A DNA stretch of 64,000 nucleotides, from positions 4,114,501 through 4,178,500 of the forward strand of contig CP126191.1 in NCBI GenBank assembly GCA_030272155.1, written 5' to 3'. Origin of the DNA: Tetradesmus obliquus (lineage: Eukaryota; Chlorophyta; Chlorophyceae; Sphaeropleales; Scenedesmaceae). Shown here piece by piece: positions 23,676 through 36,196 of the stretch (the first letter of the stretch is position 1; every line of letters starts with the position of its first letter). The notes below the pieces were generated by a model. It saw nothing but the letters and a program-made list of their open reading frames with translations. It was not told the origin of the DNA and did not search any database. A program made the position numbers and the translations under genes.

Positions 23676-26600
23676 TTGTTGTTGTTGCACTGAGCCCTCC
23701 CTGCGGCCGGAAGCTACACAATGCAGGGTGCTGCTAGCAGCGCTGCTCGTCCATATGCAGAAAGAACAATATCTGCGATTGAGTCTGGGAGTTTTGGGGG
23801 CATGGGGCTCAGGTTGGGTTACTTGGGCTGTGCTGGGCAGGCTGGCAGCTGCGCTGCTGCAGGCTTGGGAGATGATGCAACGGTATTGGGTTGTGCAGAT
23901 GGTGGCGTGCCGTGTTGTGCGGGTGCGCCCGCTGGGAGGTGCTGGCGCTGAGTCTGCTAGCCTTGTGTGATGTCATTTCTGGCCCCCGAGGTGCCTTGTC
24001 AGCTGCTGTGCTGATGTTCTTTGTCATGCTTGGCCAGGCCCAGGCGAAGTTCATCTGCTGCTGTGGATTACGCTGGCGTTTTTCTCCTGTACATGTGCTG
24101 TGTGTTTGATTACTCCTGCAGCCAGTGTGCTCAACCTCCTTGCTGACTCGTGTCCTTTTTGCAAGGCAGGGCGCTTGGCTCTAACTTGCTGGCCAAGCCC
24201 TGTGCACAGTCTTTGATTTGCCTGTTGACAGTGTATGCCATGAGACATGTCTTTCTCCACCAAACAGCAGCCTCATACTCACAGGCTGTTGGTTGCTAGC
24301 ATGCAGCATGTGCCATGATCAGCATGACTCTGTTCCTAGCATGTAGCATGAGAGATGGACCCGACATGGGACATCTTGTGCAGTAGCATTGTCTGAACAC
24401 TGCACGCGGAAGAGCTGCTGCAGGTTGCGCACAGCAGGCATGTGCAGCCTCGCGCTTGTTGCTCTGCTGCGTGCACAATTCTTGAGTTTTGTACGAGGCT
24501 TGAGGAGCAAAGTGAGCGGCGACCTCAAACATACTCTACAGTTTATATATTGTACTATAGACTGCTCTAATCACAGGAGGTTGCAACGCGCGTGCGTGAG
24601 GTGTCAGTGACTGCGCTGGACAATGCGCTTGGGTTCCTTGCAGACAGGAGTGCTTGGAGAGAGTGGTTGATGAGTGAGTGGGTTGCTGGTGGATGGATGA
24701 GAGAGACAGGAAGGATGGGCTGGCTGGCAACGCTGGTCCATCTGCATGCACTGTATGTGCATGCCTCTTTTGTTGTACAACACACCATGGGCAAGCTGTT
24801 GTCCTTCTCTTCTGTTTTCTGACTTCACCGCTTTGACCTTTGCTGCTGCGGAGAGTGTGGCTGCGCTTGTACCAAGTACACCAGCTGGTGTCCTGCATGC
24901 GCTGCTTTCTGCCCAAGCTTTCTGCCCAAGTTCATGTTGGGTTGATTCTTCACCGCTTGGGCAGCCGTGAAGCGAGCTGTGGCGTATGCCATTTTACGGG
25001 CTGTAGGCTCATGCAAAGGACAGACGCATGGGCTGTCGCTGCCATTTGTGTTTCATTCCGCTGGTTCTGGTGTTGCTTGGTTGGGTACTGAGCTGCAACC
25101 AACCAAAGTGCCAGACAGCAGCACTGCTTGTCAAGCGGTCACCGCAGCCAATTGGCTTCGCATCACCCGCTTGGCAGCATCCCCTGGCCATGGCACCATG
25201 CTCCCCACAACATGCAACCTATTATGCATGCCATATAGTGATGGGCCGCAGGTGTGCAGCTCTTGGCCGTCTAAATGACGTCGTCTGACAGAGCCAGACA
25301 TCCCCGGAAACGGTGCGTGGGGGTGCGTGTGTGTGCTGCTGTTGACGATGGGTATACATGCGTGCTGTGTTGCTAGTTGTTGACAGAGAGATTACAACCA
25401 GTTGCATGCAAGCAGCTGTGTCATGCAGGGGCTTTGCCTTGGGAAGGCCTTGCCTCCTCTTCATGCTCAACGGAAGGGCCCGAGTTGGGTAATGCGTGTT
25501 ATGCTTCACGCTGCTGGGGTGCTGCTGCAGCTGCTGCGCTGCTTTGCCAGCCATCATGCAATTGGGTTTGGTGGTGACGCGCTGCTACTGTGGCTCTGGT
25601 GGGTTGATTACGTGGTTTGGCCGTAGCCAGCAAGCAGGCCTGGCACGCTGCAATTGCAAGCCGTTGCCAGCTTGCCAACAATAAGTGCATTTCTTGCATG
25701 CTGTTCTGTTCAAAGCAGTACGCAAGGCAGGCTTGTCGGCTTCGCATGGCCAACGGCTGCCATATTTTGTCACTGGGTTGGTGCGTGATTGGTCGTCACA
25801 TTACAGCCTATCTCCACATCATGTGATGTTCACAGCACATTTTTACTGTGCCGGCAGCACATCACAGTGTGCTAGCATGAGTGGCGAGCGGCAGAGACCC
25901 ATAGGGGAAACGCATCGGAGAGCATGCTGTGGAGCTGTGCAAAGGGGGAATTTGTTCTGCACAGCACCAACTGCTGTAAGCAGTCTGTCCATGCGCATAA
26001 GCAGCATGCTGGGAATGCGGTTCGATGCTTCAGCACGGCGTCAAGCATGCTGTGCAGGAATGAGCATGCTGACGATTACCTTGATGATGGTTGTTGCAAG
26101 TTAGCCCATGTAACATGATGTGACAACTGTGATAACAGATCGTGGCGTGGCTGGGCTCACTGGCAGCCCATGAGGCTCACACAGATTCTTGCAGGACCTG
26201 CCCAGTCTCCCGCCTAGTGCACGTGGCGAAGTGGCAGGCAAGATGCAGCGAAACACTCATAATGAGTCCTGCAGGTAGCTGCTGTTAGCAGCAAAACATG
26301 TTCAACAGCTGGGCCAGCCTGCACAAGTACAGTGCTGTACTGCCTAAGTCATGGCGTGGCTGTTAGGCCAGCTCAGCGGACTTCTTAAATACCAAGCCAA
26401 CAAACATGAGCGATCAGCGGATTGATGTGCCAAATGCACGACATGCCGCAAACCACGAGCGTACAACCCTGCTGACGAGGACGTTACAGAGACGTCTCGC
26501 TCCGGCCTCATATAGCAAGCGCGTGCAGCAGGAGGCTAGGTCAGCTTAGATCAGCTTGAACAGCTGTCTACTGCACCATTGTATAAGGTAAGGCGCCACG

Positions 26601-27115
26601 GACTAGCAGGCTCTGCTCAGCACATGTTGCTGCTTGCAGGTCGTCCGTGTTCTCTTGTGCTGCCCTGCCCACTCTGCCTTCCCCCTCCCGGCCTTTACAG
26701 GTACCCTCTTCGTCACTTCATGCATGCCCTGTGGTGCCGCGGCCCTCAGCCCGGCACATAGCGGCCCTGCTTGCACGCCAACTGCTTGCACACCTCACGG
26801 CCCAGCTGCACGTCATTACGGGCTCAGTCACTGATCACAAGATCATCTGGCAAGCGCTGGCTCGTCGGCTATGCATGCTCCGCTCCAGCGTGTGCTTGCA
26901 TGCTGCAAACCCGACACCATGCCCGACACGCCTGCAGCCCTTCTCCGCCTAGTAATGCAGTAAATTGGTATACAGTATGCAACGTAGTTATCATGCAGCA
27001 ACAGCTTGGGCAGCCGAAGGCCGATTTCAGCAGCGGAAGGCAACAAGCGTCTTGCAGCGGTCAGCAGCACCCTGCGTGCACGCATGCTCTTGCATGTGCT
27101 CCCCCGCGCCTGGTT
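23603..27115. other. Gene-poor stretch downstream of the LRR gene
   Basis: No supportable coding region. The left part is likely the LRR-gene 3' UTR. Forward TGTAA motifs occur only far downstream, at 25975-25979 and 26109-26113. Short open frames here lack consistent codon bias and domain signatures. Confidence 0.5.
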
Positions 27116-27355
27116 ATGGACTGTAGAATCTGGCGCACAGTCATCGGGCCATCTGCGGCCACCCAGCCGGAAGAGTACTTCATCGTGAAGAGTGTCGATC
27201 CGCGGCTCAGCTCCCGCCTGCAAGCTACAGACATCGCATTGAAAATGCACTTCTCTATGCAAGCTCCGTCAACTGCAAGCCAGCGAGCCACGTGCGGCTA
27301 CCTGTCCTGTACTACGCTTCAACATCCATGGGTCCCTGCACCTTCAGTCTTGCTG
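27116..27355 (+). CDS. Candidate first exon of an unidentified protein
   Basis: An ATG at 27116 opens an 80-codon frame, starting MDCRIWRTVIGPSAATQPEE, that ends at a GTGAGC donor after 27355 in phase 0. Third positions are GC-rich in the first two thirds of the exon, as in the real genes of this window. No family is recognised. Frames on the opposite strand are also open, so strand and coding status are uncertain. A downstream + strand frame that is open from about 27520 to 27940 could supply a second exon, but I could not place its boundaries. Confidence 0.3.
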
Positions 27356-28740
27356 GTGAGCATGCTGCTGCTACTACTGCATGGCTTTGGAGTGTGCTGA
27401 ACGACCCTCCTGCGTGCTGCTGCCACTGCTGCCTGGCTGTGGAGTGTGCTAAACGACCCTCCTGCATGTCAATGCGCAGCAGGCGTTGTGCTGTACGCTG
27501 CAGCTTGTAGCAGAAGAGGCCCTCTAAACAAGCATGGGGCAGTACCCGTGGCACTGCATTACCCTGTTCTGCATTCTGTGCGGTGCTTTACACCCCTGCC
27601 TGTGCTGCTGTGTGCGACTCGCTTGCAGGAGTGTCCGCAATCCCTCGTCCGTCAACCCTCCTCACAGCGCCAACTGCATCCCTGCTTCACCTTCGGCACT
27701 ACTTCTGCAAGCTGCACCGGCAATATCCTCTCAATGCTATGCAAGATTTTTCTACAAGCCGCCAGCGACCATTATCTTCGTTTACCCCAGATTGTCAGTG
27801 TATTGTTTGCGTGTGTATCCGCAGTGTGTGCATGGTTTGCGTACGACAGTGCTGCTTGCGTTACCTGGACGCGTTGTTTGTACAGCTCGGCTTTATGAAG
27901 AAGGCGCAGTTACAACTGGTCAGTGCATGCATCAAGTGACTTCACCTAGGTGTCAACAGGAGTACATCGCTGTGATGTTGCGTTCAAATCAACCATTAAG
28001 TTTTGTGGCAGTGTTGAGCCAAGCAAGAAGAGCCGTAAGCGGTGTGCTGGTGTGCTGCAATGTGTGTTGTAGTGCTAGACACCATGAGTCTGCTTGGAAG
28101 ATAGCCGTAGGCTTCGTGTTGATTTGTTGCTGTGGAAAAGGTCAGCAGGCAGATGTCACCGCAAATAGGATCTGGCAGTGATGTTGATTGCAAGCGTCGT
28201 GCAGTAAGCGGTGTGCTCATGTGTTCTAAATCACGTGTTCTGGTACTGAAATCGGTGGGTGTGCCGGGAAGGTGGTTAGATGGTTGTTAAAGGATGTATA
28301 CGTTGCAGTCTAAGAGGACAGCAGGCACCAGTGCTGGTTAGTCTGGGCCCCGTTCCTTGCAAGACGTGTGTCATGGCAACTGTATGTTAGCAATCAGGCC
28401 AAAGAAGCACATATGGTATAGTAACAATTGCAATGGTGCGCCAGTCTGTGTCCCTGGATGTAAGTTTTCATTGCAGTAGGCAGTAGTGCGTTGCCGCGTC
28501 CGTGCGCTGTCTTAGCCTCAAGGTGGTAAAGTATCTGCTAGGTCGAGCTTATGCAGGCTTGTAAAGCAGGGTGCATCTTCAGGATGTTGTTCGGCTTCTT
28601 GTGGCCAGCGCTGTTTCAGGGAGCTCATAGCTGGACGGGTGAGGCTGCGCTTGTGTTCTACTGCTGGTGTTCTAATGTTTGTGTTCTACTGCAAGGCAGC
28701 AGCAGCAGGTGTCTTTGTGTGTAGTGTGGGGGCAGCTCAG

Positions 28741-29746
28741 ACAGTTTAGTTCGGCCAGTGGATGTGTTGTCAGCCCGGAGCATCACCTTGAGGGAGCTGG
28801 AGCGAGCAAGGGCGGAGCCGCCAAGCCAAGCCAAGCCAAGCCCACAACACTGCCGCGTCCCACAGCCTCCTGCCAAGACAAATCTTCAGCCGGAGCGTGA
28901 CCAGGTGAGGCGCGCCTGCATGACGTATATGTAATGCTGTGCCTCGTTCTGGTGTGCCACGCGCAGTGCTGCAGTTGCGCAGTCGCCATGCAGACTTCTG
29001 CTTGGTGACGTGCTTACGTGCATGCTGCTGCAAGCAGAGCGGCACTGCCTGTGTGCGGTATGTACAGCTGGCCGACTGCTGCATTGGCTGCAACCTGCTG
29101 CTGCTGCTGTTGCTGCTGCAGGTCTGCCGAAGCACCGCCAGCGCGTCAACAGGCGTTCCTCCAAGTCCCGCGTCCATGTCCCGACAAGTCCTGCCCACCG
29201 TCCTCAGATGTGCATCATGCGCAGCCGGAGCACAGAACAGGTGAGGGCTGTGCAGCAGCATGCTGCGTAGGCCGCACAATGCTAAGGCAGGGCACTGCCT
29301 ATGCGTCAGGATGTCTGCAACTCCCATGTCCGCTGCTCCGCACGTGCCTGTCAACGTGCCTGGCGTGCGCAGGCATTCATGCAACAGCATCCGTGTATCG
29401 CTGCAGTAACTTGCCTGGCACCCACTGCTGCTGCTGCTGCTGTTGCAACCAACCTCGCAGGAGGCGCCAGCTACAGCCCCGCAGCCAGCCCCCCGCCAAG
29501 GTCCCCGCCTGCCCCCCCGGCCAGCCGGCGTCCCGCCAAGCCAACCAAGCCCTCCGCCCGCCAAGCATCACCCCGCGTCACCGCCATCCTTCCTGCAAGG
29601 CCTCCACCAGGACCCCGCCTCCTCTCCCCAAGAGCAGCACAAGGGCAGCCAGAGCAGCACAGCACCAGCATCGTCAGCACAACAGTACAAGGCAGCAGTG
29701 CGGCAGAACTCTGTTGAATCAACAAACATGGCAGCACAGTGTGTAG
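28741..29746 (+). CDS. Candidate three-exon segment of an unidentified Pro/Ser-rich protein
   Basis: Three stretches are bounded by good splice sites: about 28741-28904 (donor GTGAGG), 29122-29240 (CTGCAG acceptor, donor GTGAGG) and 29461 onward (CTCGCAG acceptor). The two introns, 217 and 220 nt, match intron sizes elsewhere in the window. In one phase combination the frame runs from VRPVDVLSARSITLRELERA through to a TAG at 29744-29746. A second phase combination is also open, so the frame is not settled. The composition is rich in Pro, Ser, Ala and Arg, with no domain. It may be part of a longer gene reaching from 27 kb to 33 kb. Confidence 0.35.
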
Positions 29747-30496
29747 TGTTTTGTCCACCTTGTGCGGGTTGTGTGAGGAAGGTTTGCAGATGTTGTGAAA
29801 TGTATGGCAGCTTGGCAAGCGTGCTTTGTGCAGTGATAATGGCTTCGTGGCAGCGTATACGCTTCTTGCATGTAGCATTTGATACCGGTTTCAGCGTAGT
29901 GGTTGCAGTCAGCAGTGTCGTATGTGACAGGTTGTGATGGCTTCCTGCAACATGGTCTGTAGTGTTTTTTCAGCTGCGTCGAGGGCATTGGAGTGCTGGC
30001 ACGATGGACAGCAGCAATGTTCAGGCAATGGCAGAGAGTGGTGCAACAAGTAGCTGTGCAAGAGAGTGTGCGTACTGCTTCTAATTTGGGACAGCTGTGT
30101 CAGACAGGCCTATGTGATTCGCAGTGGTGGACAAACAGGTTTCCTGCATGCAGTAATGCATCGCAGTGTGTTCTAGCCCCAGGTGTCTACCAGTGTTATG
30201 TAGCGGCAGGATTGATGGCTTGTGTATGGCAGTACAGCAGGCTGTTGGATACTACCTTCAGAGTTTGTGGATGCCTGTTGATTGTGCAGTACCTGTGTAA
30301 ACGGCGCCAAGCTCTAGAACATCAGGTGAGTTTGCAAGTTGAGGCACAGCTTCTGTTGCAGCTCTCAGTGTCAGGGCTATGTGTCTGGGTTAAATGCTCT
30401 GCATCGGTTTGTTCATGCTGAATGCAAGTAGATGTGCAGCATTGTTGCTTGGCAAAATGCAGCAGCACGCCTCATGATGAGTCTCAAGTGGTATCC

Positions 30497-31508
30497 AATG
30501 GTCTTGTGTGCTGTTGTGCGTGGTGGGTGGTGTGATGTTGTTTATCGCAGGGTGACCAGGATGGCGAATTTGAAGCAAGTATGGGTCTGTCTAGCAGTGG
30601 TCTGCGATACGTCATGTCTCTGTAGTGGAGCAGCCAGTAGGGCATTGATCGGCTGATGCTGGGCTACAGATGGGGATCCGCCTGTGTAGATGCAGCAGCG
30701 CTCTTCCGTTGTCTTCTCTTCACAACAGGTGGGTGGCATCGAACATGCGGCAGCTGCAGCAGCCAGGCAGGCAGGCAGTGCGGTTGTGTGTTTGTCATCC
30801 TATGCATCATTTGCATATAAACCAGCCAACGTTGCTTCTCACCATGTCAGCCACGCAGGATGCTCGGCTCAGAACATTGCGATGAACAGCAGTAATGCCC
30901 CACCTGTCATTGGAGGCGTCCGATGGTCTGTGTGTCGTTGCGCGTGTGGCGTGTGGTGTGGCGTTGTTTCTCTGCAGGCCCTGGCGCTTAGCGCAGGTCG
31001 ACACACCAGCAACAGGCAGTGACCACACAAACAGGCACGGTGCCAGCAGGTGAGCGGCTGCTGCTTGGGCTGTATGCCAGTAGGTAGGCGCAGCGTAGAC
31101 GGGCACCTGTTTTGCCATGTCATGAATGTCGTTGCAGCTGGATCTCATGCACTGTAGCGCCCTGCCTCCTGTAGTCGTGCCACCAATGGTCTGCTGTGTG
31201 TTGTTGTTGTGTGTGGCGTGGCGTGGTTGGCGTGACGTTGTTTCACTGCAGGTCGATTCGCAGCAAGGCAGCAAGGCAATCAGTGTGATCAGGCACGGCG
31301 CAGCAAGGTGAGCGGCTCCAGACTTATCTACGCTTCCTTGCAGCCGCATTGGGTTGATGAGCCACTGCTATGCATGGCAGCACAGCACTACAGCAGCAGC
31401 TGCAGGTAGACTCCGCATCTTGCCCTTAGGCTTGCCACCAATGGTCTGCTGTGTGCTGTTGCCCGTTGTGCGTGTGCGTGCTGTTGTGTGACGTTGTTTC
31501 ACCGCAGG
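30497..31508 (+). repeat. Four diverged copies of a splice-acceptor module
   Basis: Similar 54-69 nt segments end at 30550, 30977, 31251 and 31508. Each starts near CAATGGTCT (GATGGTCT in the second copy), continues through a TGTG/GTTG-rich tract, and finishes with TGTTG or CGTTG, TTT and an AG acceptor (ATCGCAG, CTCTGCAG, CACTGCAG, CACCGCAG). The exon-like sequences after copies two and three are also alike: both contain GTCGA and a CAGGCACGG core, and end before GTGAGCGGCT. This looks like tandem duplication of an intron-end plus exon unit. Confidence 0.7.
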
Positions 31509-32508
31509 TCTCAGCATGTCGGTCGTCAGTTGGCAGCCTTTGCCTAATTGTGACAAACGCCAACACAGGGCTTAATTCATCACATGCAAGGCGCCCAGGT
31601 GCACAGCAGCAAGGCAGTGTTCAGGCAGGTGGTGCTGGTTACTGCAGCATGGCGGTTTGTGTGCAGGCAGCAGCAGAGGCCGAGACCAGTAGGCTCTCCA
31701 GTGGTGCAGGTGAGCACACAGGCTTGCTTGGCTGGCTTGCTTCTGCAGCCCCGTGCAACATACAGCTTGCATTGCAGTGTTGATGGTGTGAGAGGTGAGC
31801 GTGTTGCCTGCTGGAAAAGGGGCAGCGACAGGTTTGCCGCCAGCTGCTGTGCTTTCATACAGGTCTGCTTGCGGTCTCGCCTAGAGGTGCTCCTTGTGTG
31901 TGCTGTTGGCGTGGCGTGTGGTGTGCAGTTGACGCAGGTTCCTTCTTGGCAGCAGTCCTTCTTGGCAGCAGCAGTGGTCAGCCAGGCAGGCCAGCAGGCA
32001 GTGGCAGCAGCAGTTGGCAGCTGGAGGCTGGATGGAAGGCTGAAGGTTGAAGGCAGGCCAGCAGACAGCCAGCAGTGCAGCCGACAGCATAGCAGAGGAG
32101 CAGCTGTAAGGACCATGTCAGCAGGACAGCGGGCAGGCTGAAGGCATCCAGCTGAGAGAAAGGCAGCACGCAGCACGCAGCATAGCACGACAGCATGAAG
32201 GGAGCAGTGGGTCAGCATGGCAAGACAGGGCAGCCAGCGGCATCCTTTGGCCAAGGTTGAACAACCAGTGTTGCTGTGAGTAGGCTCTTCTGTTTGGTTG
32301 TGCACTGCCAGCATCACCTTGCGTGCTCAACATGTGCTGGGGTTGCATGTGCAGCCGCCTGCGTAGCTAGTGACTCCTAACAGCTGTGTGCTTGTGCCGA
32401 ACCAACGCTGCACAAGTTCTGCGCCTACAGTCGCTGACTGCCCCTGGCATGCGATTGCTGCAACCACCGGCGGCCACTGTGCTGCTGGTGGTTGCTCCTG
32501 CGCCGCAG

Positions 32509-32990
32509 GCCGACCCGCCAAAGGAGCCAGCACCAAGAGACCACCAAGGGACGACGCTGCCATCATCGCGGTCTGCTGCCGCTGCTACTCTTTCATTTTA
32601 CCAAGACTGCCATCTTGCTAGGTCCCCTGAGGTGAGTCTCTGGTACTGGGCTGTGAGCAGGGGGCATTTGTGCATATGTCTTATCGCAAGATGAGTGCAG
32701 GATGCGTGTAGATCGGCGGGTTTGCCTGTGCTTGTGGCGACAGTGCGCTCAACCTGTGCTGCACAGCGTCACCTGGTTGAGAAACATGCATGCTGACGCA
32801 TGCCTGCGCCTGCGCTGGCTGCGGCCGCCACCCTCCCCTTGCCCCCTGGTGGCGGCCGGTGCGCTGCTGTGGCTGTGGTGTCGAGTGTGGCGTGTGTGGG
32901 TTGTGTGGCGTGTGTGGGTCTCTGCATCAGGGTCTGGAGCAGATGCGTGGGCTGGAGGGACCGTTCCGAGGACTGCGCAAGAAGCTTTAG
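32509..32990 (+). CDS. Candidate last two exons of an unidentified protein
   Basis: An exon at 32509-32631 (CGCCGCAG acceptor, GTGAGT donor, 41 codons, phase 0 in and out) joins in phase to 32931-32990, which follows a CTGCATCAG acceptor. The second exon codes GLEQMRGLEGPFRGLRKKL and a TAG stop. Both frames are GC-rich at third positions. The intron between them contains the same TGTGG/GTGTG-rich tract seen in the acceptor modules at 30.5-31.5 kb. The upstream exons cannot be chained with confidence. No family recognised. Confidence 0.35.
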
Positions 32991-33904
32991 CACAAGAAGC
33001 TTTAGCACCAGCAGCCAGCGCCTAGGGCAACTAGTCAAGACCATAACGCAGCAAGACAGGGAACGCAACGCACAGCTAACATCACTGCCGCAACAAGTTA
33101 CAACACAAGTTCCGTGACACGCCATGATGTTGACACGCCCAGAAGTCTCAACGCATTGCCACAGCAGTCAACAGACGCGATCTGCCAGCACTACATCACA
33201 TCGTTCCGCCGTCATCCATTCTCCGGCATCTGCGTAGCAGCACTACCACTGGTCCTTGTCAACAGCCAACCACGGAGCTCAGCAACATAACTTTTTGTTC
33301 ATTATGACCTGATCTACACGCACTCCATACGTAGTATACACACAAAACCTTGTTTACACAGTATCGCGATGGGTTGGTGGCCCTACACACTTGAGCTGCA
33401 CGTCAGTTATGCAAGATCCTTGTCGAGCGATGTCCGTTGTCATAATGCTAAGGCAGCAGCAAGTACCATAACACAATGTGTCAGCCATAGTGTGCCGAGT
33501 GGGCTATGTGGATGGGAGCGCTGCACTTTACGGGGCTTGGCGCGTGAGGTGGTAAGCGGGGCAGGCCAGCTGCAGCGTTTGGTGTGCTAACCCCTGCTGT
33601 CATGTGCATAGGGTGCCGTGCTGTGGGCCGTGGGCTGGTGGGGTTGGGGGCTGTGTTGTGGGCTGTGCTGGGATGCGAGGCTGGATGGAGGAGCAAAGGT
33701 TCGCGAGCTTCGCTGGGCAGATTTGCAGCTATGCACGGTGGCAGCCTTTGGGCGATCTGCGTTCGGTGCGCTGGTTTTAGAAAAAGTGCATGCTGATGCT
33801 AGCTCGAGGTACAGAGGCAATGAGTCTACAAGTAGCAATGCAGTCCACAAGAGCTAATAAGCAAGGAGCAGCTGGCGGGTGGTAGTGGGTAGGCCTAGTT
33901 GCTG

Positions 33905-34400
33905 ACGGTGTTTTGCTTGCAGGCATGGCTGGTGTTGCGAGGTTGCAACGATGTGAGGTTGCAGCGGGCAGCTTGTAGCTACTAACCACTTGATGTTGGT
34001 GTGATGCTAGCACAGTGTACAGTAGAGGTCTAGTCTACGAGTTGTCAACGAGCGAGCAGCAGCAGGCAGGTGTTAGTTTGTAGGTGCTAACAGGGGTGTG
34101 CTTGCAGGCGTGGCTGGTGACTTTGACGAATGCACCTGGCGGTTGTAGCTACTAACCATAGATGTTTCACCACGCATCGGTGTTGGTTTGTAGCTGGCGG
34201 CGGGTGCTTGCAGGCATGGCTGGTGGTGCTGAGGATGCAGCTGGCAGCTTATAGCCACTAAACCATACGGTGTTCCAGCTCTGCTGTCAATGCTCTGCAG
34301 TACGTGTGCTCTACTAGCCCTGCTTGTTGGTGCTTTGGTGTGGAACGTAGCGCAGCTGGCAGCTGTTAGTCGCTAACTGTGTCTGCTGTTGCAGGGGTGG
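33905..34400 (+). repeat. Diverged tandem units with branch-point-like TACTAAC and CTTGCAG
   Basis: Units centred near 33.92-33.99, 34.10-34.16 and 34.20-34.26 kb share GCTTGCAGGC(A/G)TGGCTGGTG followed by a GGC(A/G)GYTTGTAGCTACTAACCA-like block. A partial fourth copy lies near 34.35-34.40 kb. TACTAAC is exact at 33980-33986 and 34150-34156 and degenerate in the others. The elements resemble intron ends (branch point, then acceptor), but no convincing exon is attached. Confidence 0.6.
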
Positions 34401-36196
34401 TTGCCGCGTTCCGCGCTGCCTGCCTGCCGCCGTCCGTCTGCCTGCTGCTGTGTGCGCTCTTGGCCGCCGTCGCCACCTCTGCCCTCACGAGCCCTTCATG
34501 CCCAGGCGCTGCTGCCTGCGGCTGTCTCCACATCTCCCCACTGCTGCTGCATGGCGCGCTCTCCACCTTTCAGGGTGTGTGCTTTCCAGTTTCAGGGCAG
34601 GGTGGGGTAGCCTAGCTGTAGATGTAGCTCTGCTCCCATTGCCTATGCCAGACAGATAGATAGGAGTGGAGGTGTGATGCTCGTGTCGCCTTTGCCGCGC
34701 CAGTTGCCTTGCAGCTTGCCGCGTGTGCTGCAGCATGCTCTGATGTATTGGCGTGTGGAGGTTCAGCCTGTAGTCGCAGCTGCTCGTCCCTGTGACAGCG
34801 CTCACTGCCTGCATACACAGTCAGCACGAGGAGCATGCACAGCGCAGCCGCGTGCAGCAGCAGCAGCGTTGCCTGTGTTGGCGTGTTGTCTGTGTGTGTG
34901 TGCGTGTTGGTCACGCGGTGGTGTGCTGGCTGGCACTGCCCAGGAGGCCCACCGTGGCCTGCTGTTGGTGCTGGTGCGGTGCGCGGCTGCGGCTGACACC
35001 CGGCCCCCCGCCCAGCCCTGGCCACGGCGCGGCATGCCGCTCTGACTGCGGCTGGTGTCCCCCGAGTGCCCCTGCACGAGGAAAGGCTCCGAAGCATGAA
35101 GCGAGCTGGCAGGCGCGCCGCAACAGCGCCGCTGAGGTGCACCAGGGTGGCAGCAGCACCCCGGGAAGCTCAGCTCAGCAGCACGCACAGGTGGGGCGAG
35201 GCTGCAGGAGAGATGGCTGCGGGTGGTGCCTGTTCGTGCATCGTGATATTGCACAGAGCATGCTTTACTTCTTGTCATGCTGTGGATCTGGCCCATTAAG
35301 GGGCTGCAGGGGCTGGTGGTGCCTGCTGGTCAGCTGTGTTTGCCCGACAGCGTGCTGTACTGCCGTCACCTGCGCAGCTGCCAGCCGCCGGTGTCAGTAC
35401 GGCTCACATGTGCTGGCTGAGCTGTCCTTGACGTATACTGCTGCCGCTGCTGCTGGTGCCGCTGCTGCTGCTGCTGCTGCAGGGTCTGTGCATGTGGGTT
35501 CAGCCGCAAGTGTGCCCCAGGTCGGCGTGAGAGGACAGGCCTGAAGTGACCCGCCCATGTGACAGTAGGTGCGTGCTGAGGGCGTATGGGGCTGGCACAG
35601 TTGGGCTCTTGTGTACTCTCCAGCACTTGTTCAATGCAGAACTGCTGCAGTGCGCTTTGTCTGGTGGTTAGCACTGCCTTTCACCCTACTTTTACAGCAC
35701 CTGTGTTGCGGTTCTAACAGCTCCTGCTGCTACCACTGCCGCTGCTGCCGCGTCAGGGCCTCTTCCAGCTTCCAACACCCCAAGCTGCAGCAGCGGTGGA
35801 GGCGCAGGAGCCGCCTGGGGAGGGGTCGCCTTGTGTGCTGGCTGGTGCCTGAGCCTAGGTGCACGTGATATATATGTAACAAACAAAAGAAGATGTCACA
35901 CTTGTGTCACTGGGCTCGTATGTTGGGTCGGGTGAGGCAGGAAGAAAGAGTGCCCAAGGATGGCCACGTCTGCACCGTGGGGTGCGTGGTGTTCAAAACC
36001 CGACAGCATAGCCCAGGTCACTAGCACTGGCACAGGAATGCAGTGCAGAAACAGGTGCTAGTGGCACTTCTGCATACGCAGTGCTGTTACATACATGCTT
36101 ATGCATGCCATGCATCATGGTGCCATGATGGGAGGTGTGTTCAACACCAACTACCAACCTGCAGTTTGCACTGCAGTGCAGAGTGAACGTGCACAT
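34401..36196. other. Low-complexity region with possible + strand 3' end
   Basis: Several acceptor-like and donor-like sites, and short open frames near 34.94-35.19 kb and 35.70-35.85 kb, suggest a + strand transcript. No chain of exons keeps one convincing frame. No protein family recognised. Confidence 0.4.
35875..35879 (+). terminator. TGTAA poly(A)-signal candidate
   Basis: TGTAA within an AT-rich stretch, shortly after a TGA at 35850-35852 that closes one of the candidate frames. It supports a + strand transcript ending near 35.9 kb but does not identify it. Confidence 0.4.

Noticed and set aside
23721..26118. Several short + and - open frames
   Set aside because: No domains, no consistent GC-rich third positions, no splice pairs; more likely 3' UTR and intergenic DNA.
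26771..27115. Upstream extension of the candidate frame at 27116
   Set aside because: Codon bias weakens upstream of the ATG and the nominal start is not convincing; left as non-coding.
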